DNA from: CAYZJV01 sp964473245
GTDB lineage: Bacteria > Spirochaetota > Spirochaetia > Sphaerochaetales > Sphaerochaetaceae
Reading direction: 5' to 3'
NCBI GenBank assembly: GCA_964473245.1
Contig: CAYYOL010000005.1
Coordinates: forward strand, 1-64,000
DNA length: 64,000 nucleotides
Positions 25,811 through 34,794 of the stretch are shown piece by piece; position 1 is the first letter of the stretch; each line of letters begins with the position of its first letter. Made by a program: the position numbers and the translations under genes. The notes beneath the pieces are model-generated. The model made no database searches. It was not told the DNA's origin and saw only the letters and a list, made by a program, of their open reading frames with translations.

Positions 25811-25892
25811 TACTCGAATACAATCTGTGGTGTTGAACCACGCCTCCTTGACATGTAGGAAATACTTATGATAGGTTAGTTTGACCTCTTTA

Positions 25893-25909
25893 TCCACAGT
25901 AAGTGGATC
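25893..25909 (+). promoter_or_regulatory. hairpin in the rpsF leader
   Basis: A perfect 6-base stem ATCCAC/GTGGAT with loop AGTAA lies 22 bases before the rpsF start, followed by CCG and the AAGGAGG ribosome binding site. In many bacteria a leader structure with a CCG element binds the S6:S18 complex and shuts off rpsF. Whether this hairpin is that element is a guess. A possible -35 TTGACA lies at 25848-25853. Confidence 0.35.
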
Positions 25910-25931
25910 ATATAGTCCGTAAGGAGGAACT

Positions 25932-26219
25932 ATGAGAAATTACGAGTTTACCGTCATCTTCGATTCTAACGAAGATCAGACGGCGAAAGGTCTTGATCTG
26001 ATTCTAGCAGAATTCAACAATGCGCAGGTCGAGATTTCCAAGCAAGAAGACATGGGCGTGCGAAACCTTGCATATCCCATCCGTAAACAAGAAAAAGGCC
26101 ACTACTACTATTTTGAGCTCAAGGCAGATCCGTCGATCATCAACGGATTCAACAATACCTTCAAGCTCATGGTACCCGTACTGAAATTTTTGTTCGTACA
26201 CGCGAGTGACCAAGCATAA
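25932..26219 (+). CDS. rpsF: 30S ribosomal protein bS6
   Basis: Ribosomal protein S6 of the 30S platform, 95 residues and of normal length. The start MRNYEFTVIFDSNEDQ and the central NLAYPIRKQEKGHYYYFELKADP are typical. A strong AAGGAGG precedes the ATG. It is first in the operon rpsF-ssb-rpsR-YybS-like-rplI-dnaB and should bind bS18, encoded two genes on. Confidence 0.96.
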   Translation: MRNYEFTVIFDSNEDQTAKGLDLILAEFNNAQVEISKQEDMGVRNLAYPIRKQEKGHYYYFELKADPSIINGFNNTFKLMVPVLKFLFVHASDQA

Positions 26220-26235
26220 AACGGAGTGATTGATT

Positions 26236-26715
26236 ATGGCGAATGACACGAATATCGTAGTGCTCGTCGGCCGTCTCACACGTGAAAGCGAATTGCGATT
26301 CACCAACAGCGGTACTGCCGTTGGAAGATTTTCCCTTGCTGTCAACCGAATGAAGAGGTCTGGTGATCAGCGGGAAGAAGAGGTGAGCTTTTTCGATATC
26401 ACGGTTTGGGGAAAGCAGGCCGAAGTACTGAATCCATATCTCACTAAGGGACGCCAGGTGTGTGTCCAAGGTGAGTTGCGACAGAATAGATGGGAGCAGG
26501 ATGGACAGAGCAGGAGCAGGATTGAGGTCGTAGCCAACAACATACAGTTGCTGGGAGGTCCTTCGGGAAGTGGATCCTCCTCAGGTACGTCCGATCATCG
26601 CGGAGGACAGGACAAGGGTGCACGCTCATTCGAACAGAAGAGCGCTCCCCGTACACCAGCTCCACCAAACGGATTCCCTGGGCCGGAACAATTCGACGAC
26701 GATATCCCATTCTGA
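26236..26715 (+). CDS. ssb: single-stranded DNA-binding protein
   Basis: Coats single-stranded DNA in replication and repair. Of 159 residues, the first 110 form the OB fold (NIVVLVGRLTRESELRFTNSGTAVGRFSLAVNR, FFDITVWGKQAEVLNPYLTKGRQVCVQGEL). A glycine/serine-rich linker and the acidic protein-binding tip DDDIPF follow. The ATG at 26236 lies 10 bases after GGAG. It sits between rpsF and rpsR as in most bacteria. Confidence 0.96.
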   Translation: MANDTNIVVLVGRLTRESELRFTNSGTAVGRFSLAVNRMKRSGDQREEEVSFFDITVWGKQAEVLNPYLTKGRQVCVQGELRQNRWEQDGQSRSRIEVVANNIQLLGGPSGSGSSSGTSDHRGGQDKGARSFEQKSAPRTPAPPNGFPGPEQFDDDIPF

Positions 26716-26738
26716 TCGAACGATAGGAGAAATATTAC

Positions 26739-27041
26739 ATGCGAGATGACAAAGATACAATGAATTCACGTGATGGAAATGATGGACGCGGAGGGAACAA
26801 TTCGCGTGATCGTCGTTTCGGTGGACGTAGAGGCCCCTTCAAGAAGAAGGTTTGCAAGTTCTGTACCCAGAACCTGGTTGCCGATTACAAGAACCCAGAT
26901 CTGCTTAGAAGATATGTAACCGAGCGTGGCAAGATTCTTCCGAGCCGTATCACTGGTACCTGTGCAAAGCATCAGCGTGCTCTGACCACAGAAATCAAGC
27001 GGGCACGAGTATTGGCCTACTTGCCATTCGACCGCAAGTAA
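26739..27041 (+). CDS. rpsR: 30S ribosomal protein bS18 with N-terminal extension
   Basis: Ribosomal protein S18, 100 residues against about 75 in Escherichia coli. The conserved core starts at about residue 36 (KKKVCKFCTQN) and contains YKNPDLLRRYVTERGKILPSRITGTCAKHQR. The CxxC and later cysteine/histidine mark it as the zinc-binding form. The N-terminal 35 residues are a disordered Asp/Arg/Gly/Asn-rich tract (NDGRGGNNSRDRRFGGRRGP). The ATG follows AGGAG, and no internal start has a ribosome binding site. Confidence 0.95.
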   Translation: MRDDKDTMNSRDGNDGRGGNNSRDRRFGGRRGPFKKKVCKFCTQNLVADYKNPDLLRRYVTERGKILPSRITGTCAKHQRALTTEIKRARVLAYLPFDRK

Positions 27042-27052
27042 GCGGGGTGGTC

Positions 27053-28003
27053 ATGGAACAGCATACCATTTCGATGGTACGTGCAGGAGCTCTAGCTATC
27101 GTGCTTTCACTGGTATTGTACAGGATAGCCGCTTCTTCGACACTATTCATCGTTCCATTGCTGTTCTTTGCTCCCCGTTTCAATCCCACTAAATGGGCAT
27201 TGGTTCCCGTAGGGGTTGTAGCAGTTTTACTTGTGGGCTCACAAGTGGTAGGGCTGGGGGGCATACTACAGGATGTTTCGGTATTCGGAGCATTGATCAT
27301 CGGTTTCTATATGCCGGTATCACTGCTGGCAGGAGCCGGAATATGGATAGTACTGCAGTCGAAGGGGAACTTGGTGCGTTTACTTGCATCCTCCTCATTC
27401 GCAGCGGTATTCGGTTTTTCACTAGTACTATGGCTGGCAGGCGGATCCGAATCGGCTATGGCGGCGGCAAGTGTGTATCGAGAGATACTTGATGTGCTCG
27501 CACCATCTTTGTTTGGTGATTCCATGCCACTCGGTATGAATGCCGAGACGTTGTTCTCTGCAATCGTTACCTTGCTGAGACTGGGATTCCTCCCGATTTT
27601 TATCGGGCAGTTTGGCTTTTCCGTTTTTATCAGCGACCTGCTGATTCATAGAGCGGATTGGTCGTACCAGGACAGAATGGCTCGGTGGCGACTTCCTGAG
27701 AATGGAGTTTGGGTTTTTCTAGGAGCTTGGACAGTAGTATTGGTGACGTTGTTGGTGGATATGCCGGTGGTGGAGAGCATCGCCTGGAATGTTGCATTAT
27801 CCAGTTCTCTGCTCTTTATGGTGCAGGGAATGTCGATACTCGCATTCTTGGTCAGAAAGAGGAACCCTGGGGCGACAGCCACGAGAATCTTCTTGCTCGC
27901 CTTCCTTCTGGTTATGCTACCAGGTGTTAATGTGATTCCGTTGGTGGGATTGCCCGTATTGGGCGTTTCAGAGACGTGGGTCGGCTATAGAAAGTTTGCA
28001 TAA
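27053..28003 (+). CDS. YybS-like (DUF2232) integral membrane protein
   Basis: A hydrophobic protein of about 316 residues with some eight predicted membrane spans and almost no soluble domain. It sits between rpsR and rplI, the same neighbourhood as YybS/DUF2232 proteins of Firmicutes and other bacteria, and the overall layout fits that family (paired helices, a late RWRLPE before the last helices). No catalytic motif is visible and the function is unknown; substrate-binding roles have only been suggested for relatives. The assignment rests on position and topology. A GTG two codons before the ATG is an alternative start. Confidence 0.6.
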   Translation: MEQHTISMVRAGALAIVLSLVLYRIAASSTLFIVPLLFFAPRFNPTKWALVPVGVVAVLLVGSQVVGLGGILQDVSVFGALIIGFYMPVSLLAGAGIWIVLQSKGNLVRLLASSSFAAVFGFSLVLWLAGGSESAMAAASVYREILDVLAPSLFGDSMPLGMNAETLFSAIVTLLRLGFLPIFIGQFGFSVFISDLLIHRADWSYQDRMARWRLPENGVWVFLGAWTVVLVTLLVDMPVVESIAWNVALSSSLLFMVQGMSILAFLVRKRNPGATATRIFLLAFLLVMLPGVNVIPLVGLPVLGVSETWVGYRKFA

Positions 28004-28016
28004 GGAGATACATTCT

Positions 28017-28658
28017 ATGAAAATCATACTGAACCAGGATGTTCATAATCTCGGTGAAGAAGGCGATGTAGTCGTTGTTAAAGATGGATACGCCCGTAAC
28101 TTTTTGCTTCCAAAGGGGCAAGCAGTTCTGTTTAACAAGGCAAATCAGGCGGTGTTCGCTAGTCGTGCAGCCGCTATCGAGAAACGGAAAGAGGAGAAGC
28201 GCAAAGCAGCTGCTTCACTGAAGGATCGTCTTGATGAAATGACACTTACCATTGCTGTTTCAGCTGGAGAATCCGGAAAGCTCTTCGGATCTGTTACGAA
28301 CTCGGTGGTACAGGACGCTCTTGCTAAAGAGGGTGTAGAAGTCGAGAGAAAAAGAATCGAAGTCGCTTCACACGCGATCAAAATGATTGGTTCGTACTCG
28401 GTAAAGGTTCGCCTTTATGAAGGTGAATCTGCTCAAGTGAAGATTGAAGTTGTAAGCGAAACAGCACTGAAGAAAGCAGAAGCAGAGAAGGCTGCTGCAG
28501 AACGAGCTGAAAAGAAGGCAGAGAAGAGAGCTGCAGCCGAGGTTGCAGAACCTGTTGTCGAAGAAGAAGAGTACGGAGCAGAAGGTGCCGATGAAGATGA
28601 CTTCGACGAAGAGGATGATGCTGATACCGAATCGACTGAAGAAGAGGATAAGGAATAG
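28017..28658 (+). CDS. rplI: 50S ribosomal protein bL9 with long acidic C-terminal tail
   Basis: Ribosomal protein L9. The N-terminal domain is classical (MKIILNQDVHNLGEEGDVVVVKDGYARNFLLPKGQA), followed by the long connecting helix (IEKRKEEKRKAAASLKDRL) and the C-terminal domain (GKLFGSVTNSVVQDALAKEGVEVERKRIEV) ending at about residue 150. A further 63 residues follow, first an Ala/Glu/Lys helix, then a tail that is almost entirely Asp and Glu. Normal bL9 is about 150 residues. The ATG lies 9 bases after AAGGAG. Confidence 0.95.
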   Translation: MKIILNQDVHNLGEEGDVVVVKDGYARNFLLPKGQAVLFNKANQAVFASRAAAIEKRKEEKRKAAASLKDRLDEMTLTIAVSAGESGKLFGSVTNSVVQDALAKEGVEVERKRIEVASHAIKMIGSYSVKVRLYEGESAQVKIEVVSETALKKAEAEKAAAERAEKKAEKRAAAEVAEPVVEEEEYGAEGADEDDFDEEDDADTESTEEEDKE

Positions 28659-28667
28659 TGTAGAAAG

Positions 28668-30068
28668 ATGGCATCTACTATGGCTACCGGGAGGATTCCT
28701 CCTCATAACGATGATGCTGAACGCGCCGTACTCGGTGCAGTCTTGCTGAGTGCTTCGGCATTCAGCGAGGTTTCCGAAGTCCTGAGAAAAGATGATTTCT
28801 ATAAACCGGGACACCAGGTCTTGTTCGATGCCATACTCTCATTCCATCAGGAACACAGTTCCCAGACCATCGACCTTATTACCATTACCGAATACCTGAG
28901 ATCCAAGAGTCTCTTGGATCTCAGCGGTGGTATGAGTTATATTGCATCTCTTACGAGCGATGTCCCTACGACATCGAATGCTGTCTATTATGCGAATATC
29001 GTTCGGTCTCATGCCTTGAGAAGAGCCCTGCTCGAACTAAGTGGCAAGATACAGGAACAGATATTCGATGAATCGCAGGATATTGCCACTGTCCTTGATG
29101 ATACTGAACAGAAGATGAGCGATCTCCAGGCGAGTAGTGGTACCTTCACCGAAAAATACCAAGAGAGTTCCATTCTGGTGAATCGGACAGTTGATCATCT
29201 GATGGATAGAGCGAAGCACGGTAATACCGATGGTATAAAGACCGGCTTTGTTCAATTGGACGAGATGACCGGAGGCTTACAACCGGCGGAATTTGTGGTC
29301 ATCGGGGCTCGACCATCAGTCGGAAAGACAGCATTCGCAATCTCCATGGCTGTCGATATCGCTATACACCGCAAGATTCCAACAGGTTTTTTCTCGGCAG
29401 AAATGACCAGTATGGCAATCATGGAGCGTATTCTTTCCGCAGAATCCAGAGTCGACTCAAAGCGGATTCGATCGGCGATCCTTCGCAACCAGGATATGGC
29501 GAATATAATCGATGCTGCAAGTCGAATCTATGAGGGGAAACTCTATATTCAGGATACCCCTAACATCAAACTGCTCGATTTGAGAAGCCAAGCTCGACGA
29601 ATGAAACGAGAACGGGATATAAAGATTCTGTTTGTTGACTATATCAGTCTTATCAATCCAGAGTCGAAGCCTAATGTTCCGAGACACGAGCAGGTCGCCG
29701 AAATATCCCGATCACTGAAAACTCTGGCTAGAGAGTTGAAGATTCCTGTTGTAGCGCTCTCTCAGGTCTCTCGAGATGCAGAGGGGAAAGAACCGAACCT
29801 CGCGAACCTTCGAGAGTCGGGATCTGTTGAACAGGATGCCGATGTAGTCATTCTGTTGCATAGAGATAGACTTGCCGATCTCTCTGGATCAGATTCAGAG
29901 AGAAGAAATGGAGGCTCTTCTCAACCGCCTCAAATGTTTCAGGGGTTCCCGGTACAGGAGACCAAGGTTATACTCGCCAAACAGAGGAATGGGGAGACAG
30001 GTATCATTACCATGGGATTCCAGAATCAGTTGGTTCGTTTTGTTGAAATGGAACGATCATCCCCCTAA
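28668..30068 (+). CDS. dnaB: replicative DNA helicase DnaB
   Basis: Hexameric helicase that unwinds DNA at the replication fork. The 466-residue product has the N-terminal DnaB domain (NDDAERAVLGAVLLSASAF) and the RecA-like C-terminal domain with Walker A GARPSVGKTAFA, Walker B ILFVDYISLI and LSRELKIPVVALSQVSRDAEGKEP-type motif H3/H4. No intein is present. It closes the rpsF-rplI operon, and its last 12 bases overlap the end of the convergent rseP gene. Confidence 0.96.
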   Translation: MASTMATGRIPPHNDDAERAVLGAVLLSASAFSEVSEVLRKDDFYKPGHQVLFDAILSFHQEHSSQTIDLITITEYLRSKSLLDLSGGMSYIASLTSDVPTTSNAVYYANIVRSHALRRALLELSGKIQEQIFDESQDIATVLDDTEQKMSDLQASSGTFTEKYQESSILVNRTVDHLMDRAKHGNTDGIKTGFVQLDEMTGGLQPAEFVVIGARPSVGKTAFAISMAVDIAIHRKIPTGFFSAEMTSMAIMERILSAESRVDSKRIRSAILRNQDMANIIDAASRIYEGKLYIQDTPNIKLLDLRSQARRMKRERDIKILFVDYISLINPESKPNVPRHEQVAEISRSLKTLARELKIPVVALSQVSRDAEGKEPNLANLRESGSVEQDADVVILLHRDRLADLSGSDSERRNGGSSQPPQMFQGFPVQETKVILAKQRNGETGIITMGFQNQLVRFVEMERSSP

Positions 30069-31433
30069 GAGAAAAAAACGAATATCACCCGACATCACAA
30101 AGAACACGAGTATCATGAGAAAGGCAACTCCTATCGACTGGTATCGGACATACCACTTCGAACTTATGGGTCTGCCACGAACTGCCTCGATCAAAGTGAG
30201 CAGTATCGTACCTCCATCCAGACCGGGAATCGGAAGCAGATTAACCACTGATAACGAAATGCTCACCATCGCGAGCAGGTGCAGGACAGCTCTGATTCCA
30301 GCATTTCTCATCTCTCCAATGACATAGGAGATGCGAAGGGGCCCGGCAACTGAGTCTCTCAATTCTCCCGTTCCGGAAAAGAGCATAGGGACCAGTTGCA
30401 GTGTGTCACGAACAGCATTGAACGTCTCTTTGCTTGCTCCAACTAGGGCTCTGCCGAAGGGGAGTCCCGGTACTACTTCAGTTGGACGAACAAAGGAGAA
30501 ATTGAACACAGAATTACCTCGTTCATTTACTTCTGGAGTGTATCGAATTTCTCGTTCTGTACCATCGGAACTTCGTACGGTAAACGTTATCTCTTCTTGT
30601 GCTTCATAGCTCAGTAGAGCATCCATCACTGCTACCGTATGGTCGGTTCTCCGATCTCCGACGCGAAGTATTCTGTCTCCTTCCTGAAGTGGAGTTGTTG
30701 ACTCTATGGAATCGGGAAGAATGGTAGCAATCACAGGTTCGATATAGGTCGCGACACCAAAGACGGAACGTTTTTGCATGGTATCGTATGCAGGAATGAC
30801 TGCGACCTCCTGCACTGTGTCATTGCGAGAAAATGTGAACGTGGTCTCTGTATCTGCAGGCCGTTCAGCTAAAATACTTTGTAATGCATTGAAATGGGAT
30901 ATCGGTTCCCCTTGGACTGCCAAGATAACATCTCCAGTTCGTAATCCTGCTTTATAAGCGGGATTAGGCTCACCAGGGATAGTTCCAAACACTCTTGGAT
31001 AATCACTCGAAATAACAATCTGGTTCGGATCTGCGAATCTTGTTGAGTCGAGTGTGAGAAAGGGGATGAATAAGATAAGGGCGAACATGAGATTGAACAG
31101 AGATCCTGCAAAGAATGTAGGTATACGTCGAAGTGGAGAGACAGAGAAAAGGGATCCTGGTTCAGCTTGTGTGACAGTATCGTTACCAGAGTCGAGCGAC
31201 CGTCTCAAATCCTCGGCACCCTTAATGCGACAGTACCCGCCGAGAGGAAACATATTTATTCGATACTCGATCCCCTTGGATCTCCATCGTTTTATTGGTT
31301 TTCCCCATCCTATAGCGAAGACTTCGACGGTAATACCCGAAAGCCGGGCAACAACGAAATGTCCCGTCTCATGAATGGTGACCATGAGCGCGATACTCAT
31401 GAAGCCGATTACAAACGAGAGTAGTCCACTCAT
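30057..31433 (-). CDS. rseP: RIP metalloprotease RseP (site-2 protease)
   Basis: Membrane-embedded zinc protease that cleaves transmembrane segments of anti-sigma factors and left-over signal peptides. The zinc motif HETGH is at 21-25 in the first helix, and the third ligand lies in NLLPIPGLDGG near residue 405. Between them lie two PDZ-like regions (PGEPNPAYKAGLRTGDVILAVQG and TPLQEGDRILRVGD). At 458 residues it has the normal length of the Gram-negative type. Its ATG overlaps the dxr stop by four bases. The gene ends a conserved run frr-uppS-cdsA-dxr-rseP. Confidence 0.95.
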   Translation of the reverse strand: MSGLLSFVIGFMSIALMVTIHETGHFVVARLSGITVEVFAIGWGKPIKRWRSKGIEYRINMFPLGGYCRIKGAEDLRRSLDSGNDTVTQAEPGSLFSVSPLRRIPTFFAGSLFNLMFALILFIPFLTLDSTRFADPNQIVISSDYPRVFGTIPGEPNPAYKAGLRTGDVILAVQGEPISHFNALQSILAERPADTETTFTFSRNDTVQEVAVIPAYDTMQKRSVFGVATYIEPVIATILPDSIESTTPLQEGDRILRVGDRRTDHTVAVMDALLSYEAQEEITFTVRSSDGTEREIRYTPEVNERGNSVFNFSFVRPTEVVPGLPFGRALVGASKETFNAVRDTLQLVPMLFSGTGELRDSVAGPLRISYVIGEMRNAGIRAVLHLLAMVSISLSVVNLLPIPGLDGGTILLTLIEAVRGRPISSKWYVRYQSIGVAFLMILVFFVMSGDIRFFLLGG

Positions 31434-32590
31434 CGAGTAAATTCCCGAGCGATCGCTTCAGCTCTGACTCTCGCTTCTTGATCCAAGGAAACGACCTCTG
31501 CAAGATTCTCATACGAGGCAGACCAGTCGTGATCAAGACACCGAGAGACCAATTCTGCAATGTTCCGATAATTCAGAGACCGACGCATGAAGTGAGAGAC
31601 TGCCACTTCGTTCGCAGCGTTGAAAGCGATCGGATAGCCACCTCCGTATTGGATAGTCGTGAATGCCGATGCGAGCAGAGGAAAGCGCGTAAAGTCAGGG
31701 GCTTGAAACTCCAGTGTGAGCTCTGAAAAATCGAGTGGTCTCACTATTTCACGAAGAGGAACATACTTCTCAGCTAATGCAGCCATGATGGGAAGGGTCA
31801 TATCGGGTGGGGTGAGCTGGGCATACACGGCACCGCTCTCAAGTCGGATGAGCGAGTGAACGACACTTTGTGGATGCACCACGACCTCTATTCGCTCGGG
31901 TGGGAACGAAAACAAGTAGTGCGCTTCTATCACTTCCAGGCCTTTATTCGCAAGAGTCGATGAATCGATGGAGATTTTCGCACCCATTTTCCATGTCGGG
32001 TGAGCGAGCGCCTGTTCTACAGTAATATCTTGCATCTGCTGCATAGGGAGTGTCCTGAATGGACCTCCCGAAGCGGTGATAACAAGAGAATGCACTGAGT
32101 CTCTCCCATATGCATTGATAAGTGAATAGAGCGTGCTGTGTTCGCTATCCACAGGGATTATGCGAACATGATGGCGTTCAGCATAGGAGAAGAGTATCTT
32201 GCCAGCCATGACAATGCTCTCTTTGTTCGAAAGCGCTACATCTTTGCCACTTTCGATTGCGGCAAAGGTAGAAGCAAGACCACTGGAACCTGCTATACCG
32301 TTGAGTACCATATCGGCTTCAGTCTCTTGTATCATGCGAAGAAGGCCTTCGTGACCACGGAAACGGACTTTTTCGGGTATAGTTTCAGAGTAGGCGTCTG
32401 TAGAGAGACATACATTCGGGCAACTCCATTGTTCGGCAATTGCTACAAGCGAATCGAGCGATGAATGGGCACTGAGTCCGACAATAGTAAATGCATCTCT
32501 CATCGAGTCCAGAGCTTGAAGTGCAGTGGTCCCTATACTCCCGGTGCAACCAAGAATGATGAGTCTACGTTTGCTGTTCTTTGGTCTCAT
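31430..32590 (-). CDS. dxr: 1-deoxy-D-xylulose 5-phosphate reductoisomerase
   Basis: Second step of the MEP isoprenoid pathway (DXP to MEP, NADPH). The 386-residue product has the NADPH motif ILGCTGSIGTTAL, the mid-protein NGIAGSSGL and LSNKESIVMAG. The metal and substrate motifs IPVDSEHSTLYSL, ITASGGPFR and HPTWKMGAKISIDSSTLANKGLEVIEAH follow. The ATG follows AGGAG at 6 bases. It is 12 bases downstream of cdsA and overlaps rseP by four bases. Confidence 0.96.
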   Translation of the reverse strand: MRPKNSKRRLIILGCTGSIGTTALQALDSMRDAFTIVGLSAHSSLDSLVAIAEQWSCPNVCLSTDAYSETIPEKVRFRGHEGLLRMIQETEADMVLNGIAGSSGLASTFAAIESGKDVALSNKESIVMAGKILFSYAERHHVRIIPVDSEHSTLYSLINAYGRDSVHSLVITASGGPFRTLPMQQMQDITVEQALAHPTWKMGAKISIDSSTLANKGLEVIEAHYLFSFPPERIEVVVHPQSVVHSLIRLESGAVYAQLTPPDMTLPIMAALAEKYVPLREIVRPLDFSELTLEFQAPDFTRFPLLASAFTTIQYGGGYPIAFNAANEVAVSHFMRRSLNYRNIAELVSRCLDHDWSASYENLAEVVSLDQEARVRAEAIAREFTR

Positions 32591-32602
32591 AGAGAGCTCC
32601 TG

Positions 32603-33442
32603 TTAGATAAACAATTGAATGAGTATGAGAAAAAATGGTGCACTCATGAGAAGCGAATCTATGGAATCCATAAGGCCACCTCGACCCATGATGATGGTCC
32701 CTGAATCTTTTACTTGGGCACACCGTTTAAGGGCAGACTCGATCAAATCTCCGATATTACTCGTCAAGGCTATGACGAATCCTACAAGGATCGATTCTGG
32801 GAGTGTAAAGATGTCTCTCATTACAGGAATTGCTGCAGACCAGCCTACGCTGATTGCAATGGTACAGGCTATGCCACCGATGAATCCGGCCATACTCTTA
32901 TTCGGACTTACCGCGACAATGTTCCGGTTCCCCTTGCCCAGCCACATGCCGAATATATAGGCGAAAGTATCATTTCCAAACACGAGCAGAAAGAGCATGA
33001 GTAGCAGGAATGTCGCATGCTCGAACATGAGGAGTCGGATCAGGAAAATTGAGAAGAACCCTGGATAGATAAGTAGAAAGAGGGATCGGGAAATTCGGTC
33101 GATCGTTCCAGAGAATCGATCTTTTTCTCCATTGAACACCTCTTTCATAAAGACAAAGGAGAAGAAAATCACCAGCACAAGATAGAACAAAGGTCTCCTT
33201 GGAAACCATACGAGTTCAATGTACTGAAATACAGGGAAAAGCATGGGAATCCAGAAGGGAACTAGCGGTTTATCTTCACCTGTGAAAAGTAGGCCCTTAA
33301 TCTCATAACTACCAACGAATACTGCAAGAACAGTCAGTATGGCAAACCCGAGATGGTGTTGCTGTGGGAAAAAATAGATGAGGCTGAATAGTGCAGGAAC
33401 ACTGGTGAATGTGAGGATTACTCTTTTTGCCAAGCTACTCAT
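32603..33442 (-). CDS. cdsA: phosphatidate cytidylyltransferase
   Basis: Makes CDP-diacylglycerol for phospholipid synthesis. The protein has 279 residues with about seven or eight membrane spans. The CdsA signature near the C-terminus is present: SNIGDLIESALKRCAQVKDSGTIIMGRGGLMDSIDS. The start at 33442 overlaps the uppS stop by four bases, which decides it over an earlier in-frame start. Confidence 0.95.
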   Translation of the reverse strand: MSSLAKRVILTFTSVPALFSLIYFFPQQHHLGFAILTVLAVFVGSYEIKGLLFTGEDKPLVPFWIPMLFPVFQYIELVWFPRRPLFYLVLVIFFSFVFMKEVFNGEKDRFSGTIDRISRSLFLLIYPGFFSIFLIRLLMFEHATFLLLMLFLLVFGNDTFAYIFGMWLGKGNRNIVAVSPNKSMAGFIGGIACTIAISVGWSAAIPVMRDIFTLPESILVGFVIALTSNIGDLIESALKRCAQVKDSGTIIMGRGGLMDSIDSLLMSAPFFLILIQLFI

Positions 33443-34173
33443 GTGTCGACGCCTCCGAACCGTCTTGCTCGGTGCGCAAAATCGTCGCATGCTGATTTCA
33501 ATTCTTTCGCACCCCAGTCTGGCCAGAGTGTATCATAGAAGGCAAACTCGGCATAGGCGGCATCCCACAACATAAAGTTGCTTAGGCGCTTTTCTCCTCC
33601 GCTACGGATGATCAGATCCACCGGAGGCACGAATGAGAGGTCCAGATTGTCTCTGATATCCTGTTGAGTTATCTCACCAGGGGTGTGCTCATGAGCAAGC
33701 CATCGATTCACAGATCTCACTATTTCGTCATGTCCACCATGATTTATGGCAAGACAGACAGTGAGTCGATCAAAAGATGCTGTAGCCTCTTCGGTCGCTC
33801 TGACCGCTTCCTGTGCTTCCTCATTGAGTTTGCTTACATCGCCTCGAATAAGTACACGAGCACCGACTCTCTTGTAGAAATCGAGCTCGCTGTAGAGACG
33901 GGTAGCAAGTAAGTTCATGAGGTACTTGACTTCACTTTCAGGCCTACGCCAGTTTTCTGTGGAGAAGACATAATAGGTCAGATACGAGATTCCCAGCCGT
34001 GCAGCTTCTGTAGTGATTCGCTTGGCTGCTTTGACTCCCTCATAGTGACCGGCAGTACGAGGAAGGCCACGCTTTGTGGCCCACCTCCCGTTTCCATCCA
34101 TAATGATGCCGACATGGATGGGGTAGTGAGCATCTTTCTCCAACTCTTTTGGTTTTCTGCTCCCAAATCCCAC
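33439..34173 (-). CDS. uppS: undecaprenyl diphosphate synthase
   Basis: Makes the C55 carrier lipid used in cell-wall synthesis. The 244-residue cis-prenyltransferase has HVGIIMDGNGRWATKRGLPRTAGHYEG near the start, LTYYVFSTENWRRPESEV in the middle, and VDLIIRSGGEKRLSNFMLWDAAYAEFAF near the end. The start is a GTG two bases after the frr stop, with no separate ribosome binding site, so it relies on coupling to frr. Confidence 0.96.
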   Translation of the reverse strand: MGFGSRKPKELEKDAHYPIHVGIIMDGNGRWATKRGLPRTAGHYEGVKAAKRITTEAARLGISYLTYYVFSTENWRRPESEVKYLMNLLATRLYSELDFYKRVGARVLIRGDVSKLNEEAQEAVRATEEATASFDRLTVCLAINHGGHDEIVRSVNRWLAHEHTPGEITQQDIRDNLDLSFVPPVDLIIRSGGEKRLSNFMLWDAAYAEFAFYDTLWPDWGAKELKSACDDFAHRARRFGGVDT

Positions 34174-34175
34174 AA

Positions 34176-34730
34176 TCAGATTTCCAATATCTCTTTCTCC
34201 TTCTCTGCAGCTAGATCGGTGATCTGTGCAATGTAGGAGTCAGTCAAGTTCTGGGTCTTGGTTTCGAGATCCTTCTGTTCATCCTCGGAAATATCGCCAG
34301 ATTTCTGGAGCTTCTTGATCTCATCGATCGCTTCTCTCCTGACATTTCTGATGGCAACTTTGCTCTGCTCAGCAATTGCCTTAGCACTCTTTGCCAGTTC
34401 TTTTCTTCTATCCTCGGTGAGAGGAGGGAAGTTGATGCGTAGGAGTTTTCCATCGTTGTTCGGATTAAGTGAGAGTTCCGACTTCAGAATTGCTCGCTCG
34501 ATCGGAGTAAGCAGGGACTTGTCCCATGGCTGAATAACGACCAGACGAGCTTCCGGAATAGAGATAGAAGCAACCTGCGATAGCGGTGTCTCCTGTCCGT
34601 AATAATCGACTTTGATCTTGTCGAATAGAGCCGCGGTGGCACGTCCAGTTCTCAGTGCACTAAATTCATTGCTAAGAGCAGCAACGCTCTTCTTCATTTT
34701 CGATTCACATGTCTCAAGGACAGCATGCAT
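34176..34730 (-). CDS. frr: ribosome recycling factor
   Basis: Works with EF-G to split ribosomes after termination. It has 184 residues, the normal length. Typical parts are SALRTGRATAALFDKIKVDYYGQETPLSQVASISIPEARLVVIQPWD and the C-terminal DLAAEKEKEILEI. The ATG follows GAGG at 6 bases. A terminator separates it from tsf, so it may have its own promoter. In this lineage its partner should be the spd-type EF-G at 57308-59335. Confidence 0.96.
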   Translation of the reverse strand: MHAVLETCESKMKKSVAALSNEFSALRTGRATAALFDKIKVDYYGQETPLSQVASISIPEARLVVIQPWDKSLLTPIERAILKSELSLNPNNDGKLLRINFPPLTEDRRKELAKSAKAIAEQSKVAIRNVRREAIDEIKKLQKSGDISEDEQKDLETKTQNLTDSYIAQITDLAAEKEKEILEI

Positions 34731-34741
34731 ACAGCACCTCC

Positions 34742-34777
34742 AAAAATCAGCCGCTCAGAAGAACATTCCGAGCGGCT
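34742..34777 (-). terminator. terminator between tsf and frr
   Basis: A perfect 8-base stem AGCCGCTC/GAGCGGCT (34749-34777), read on the minus strand, is followed by GATTTTTG. It lies where pyrH stands in many bacteria and would end the rpsB-tsf message or act as an attenuator before frr. Confidence 0.75.
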
Positions 34778-34794
34778 AGGTATTTCATTTCGAA

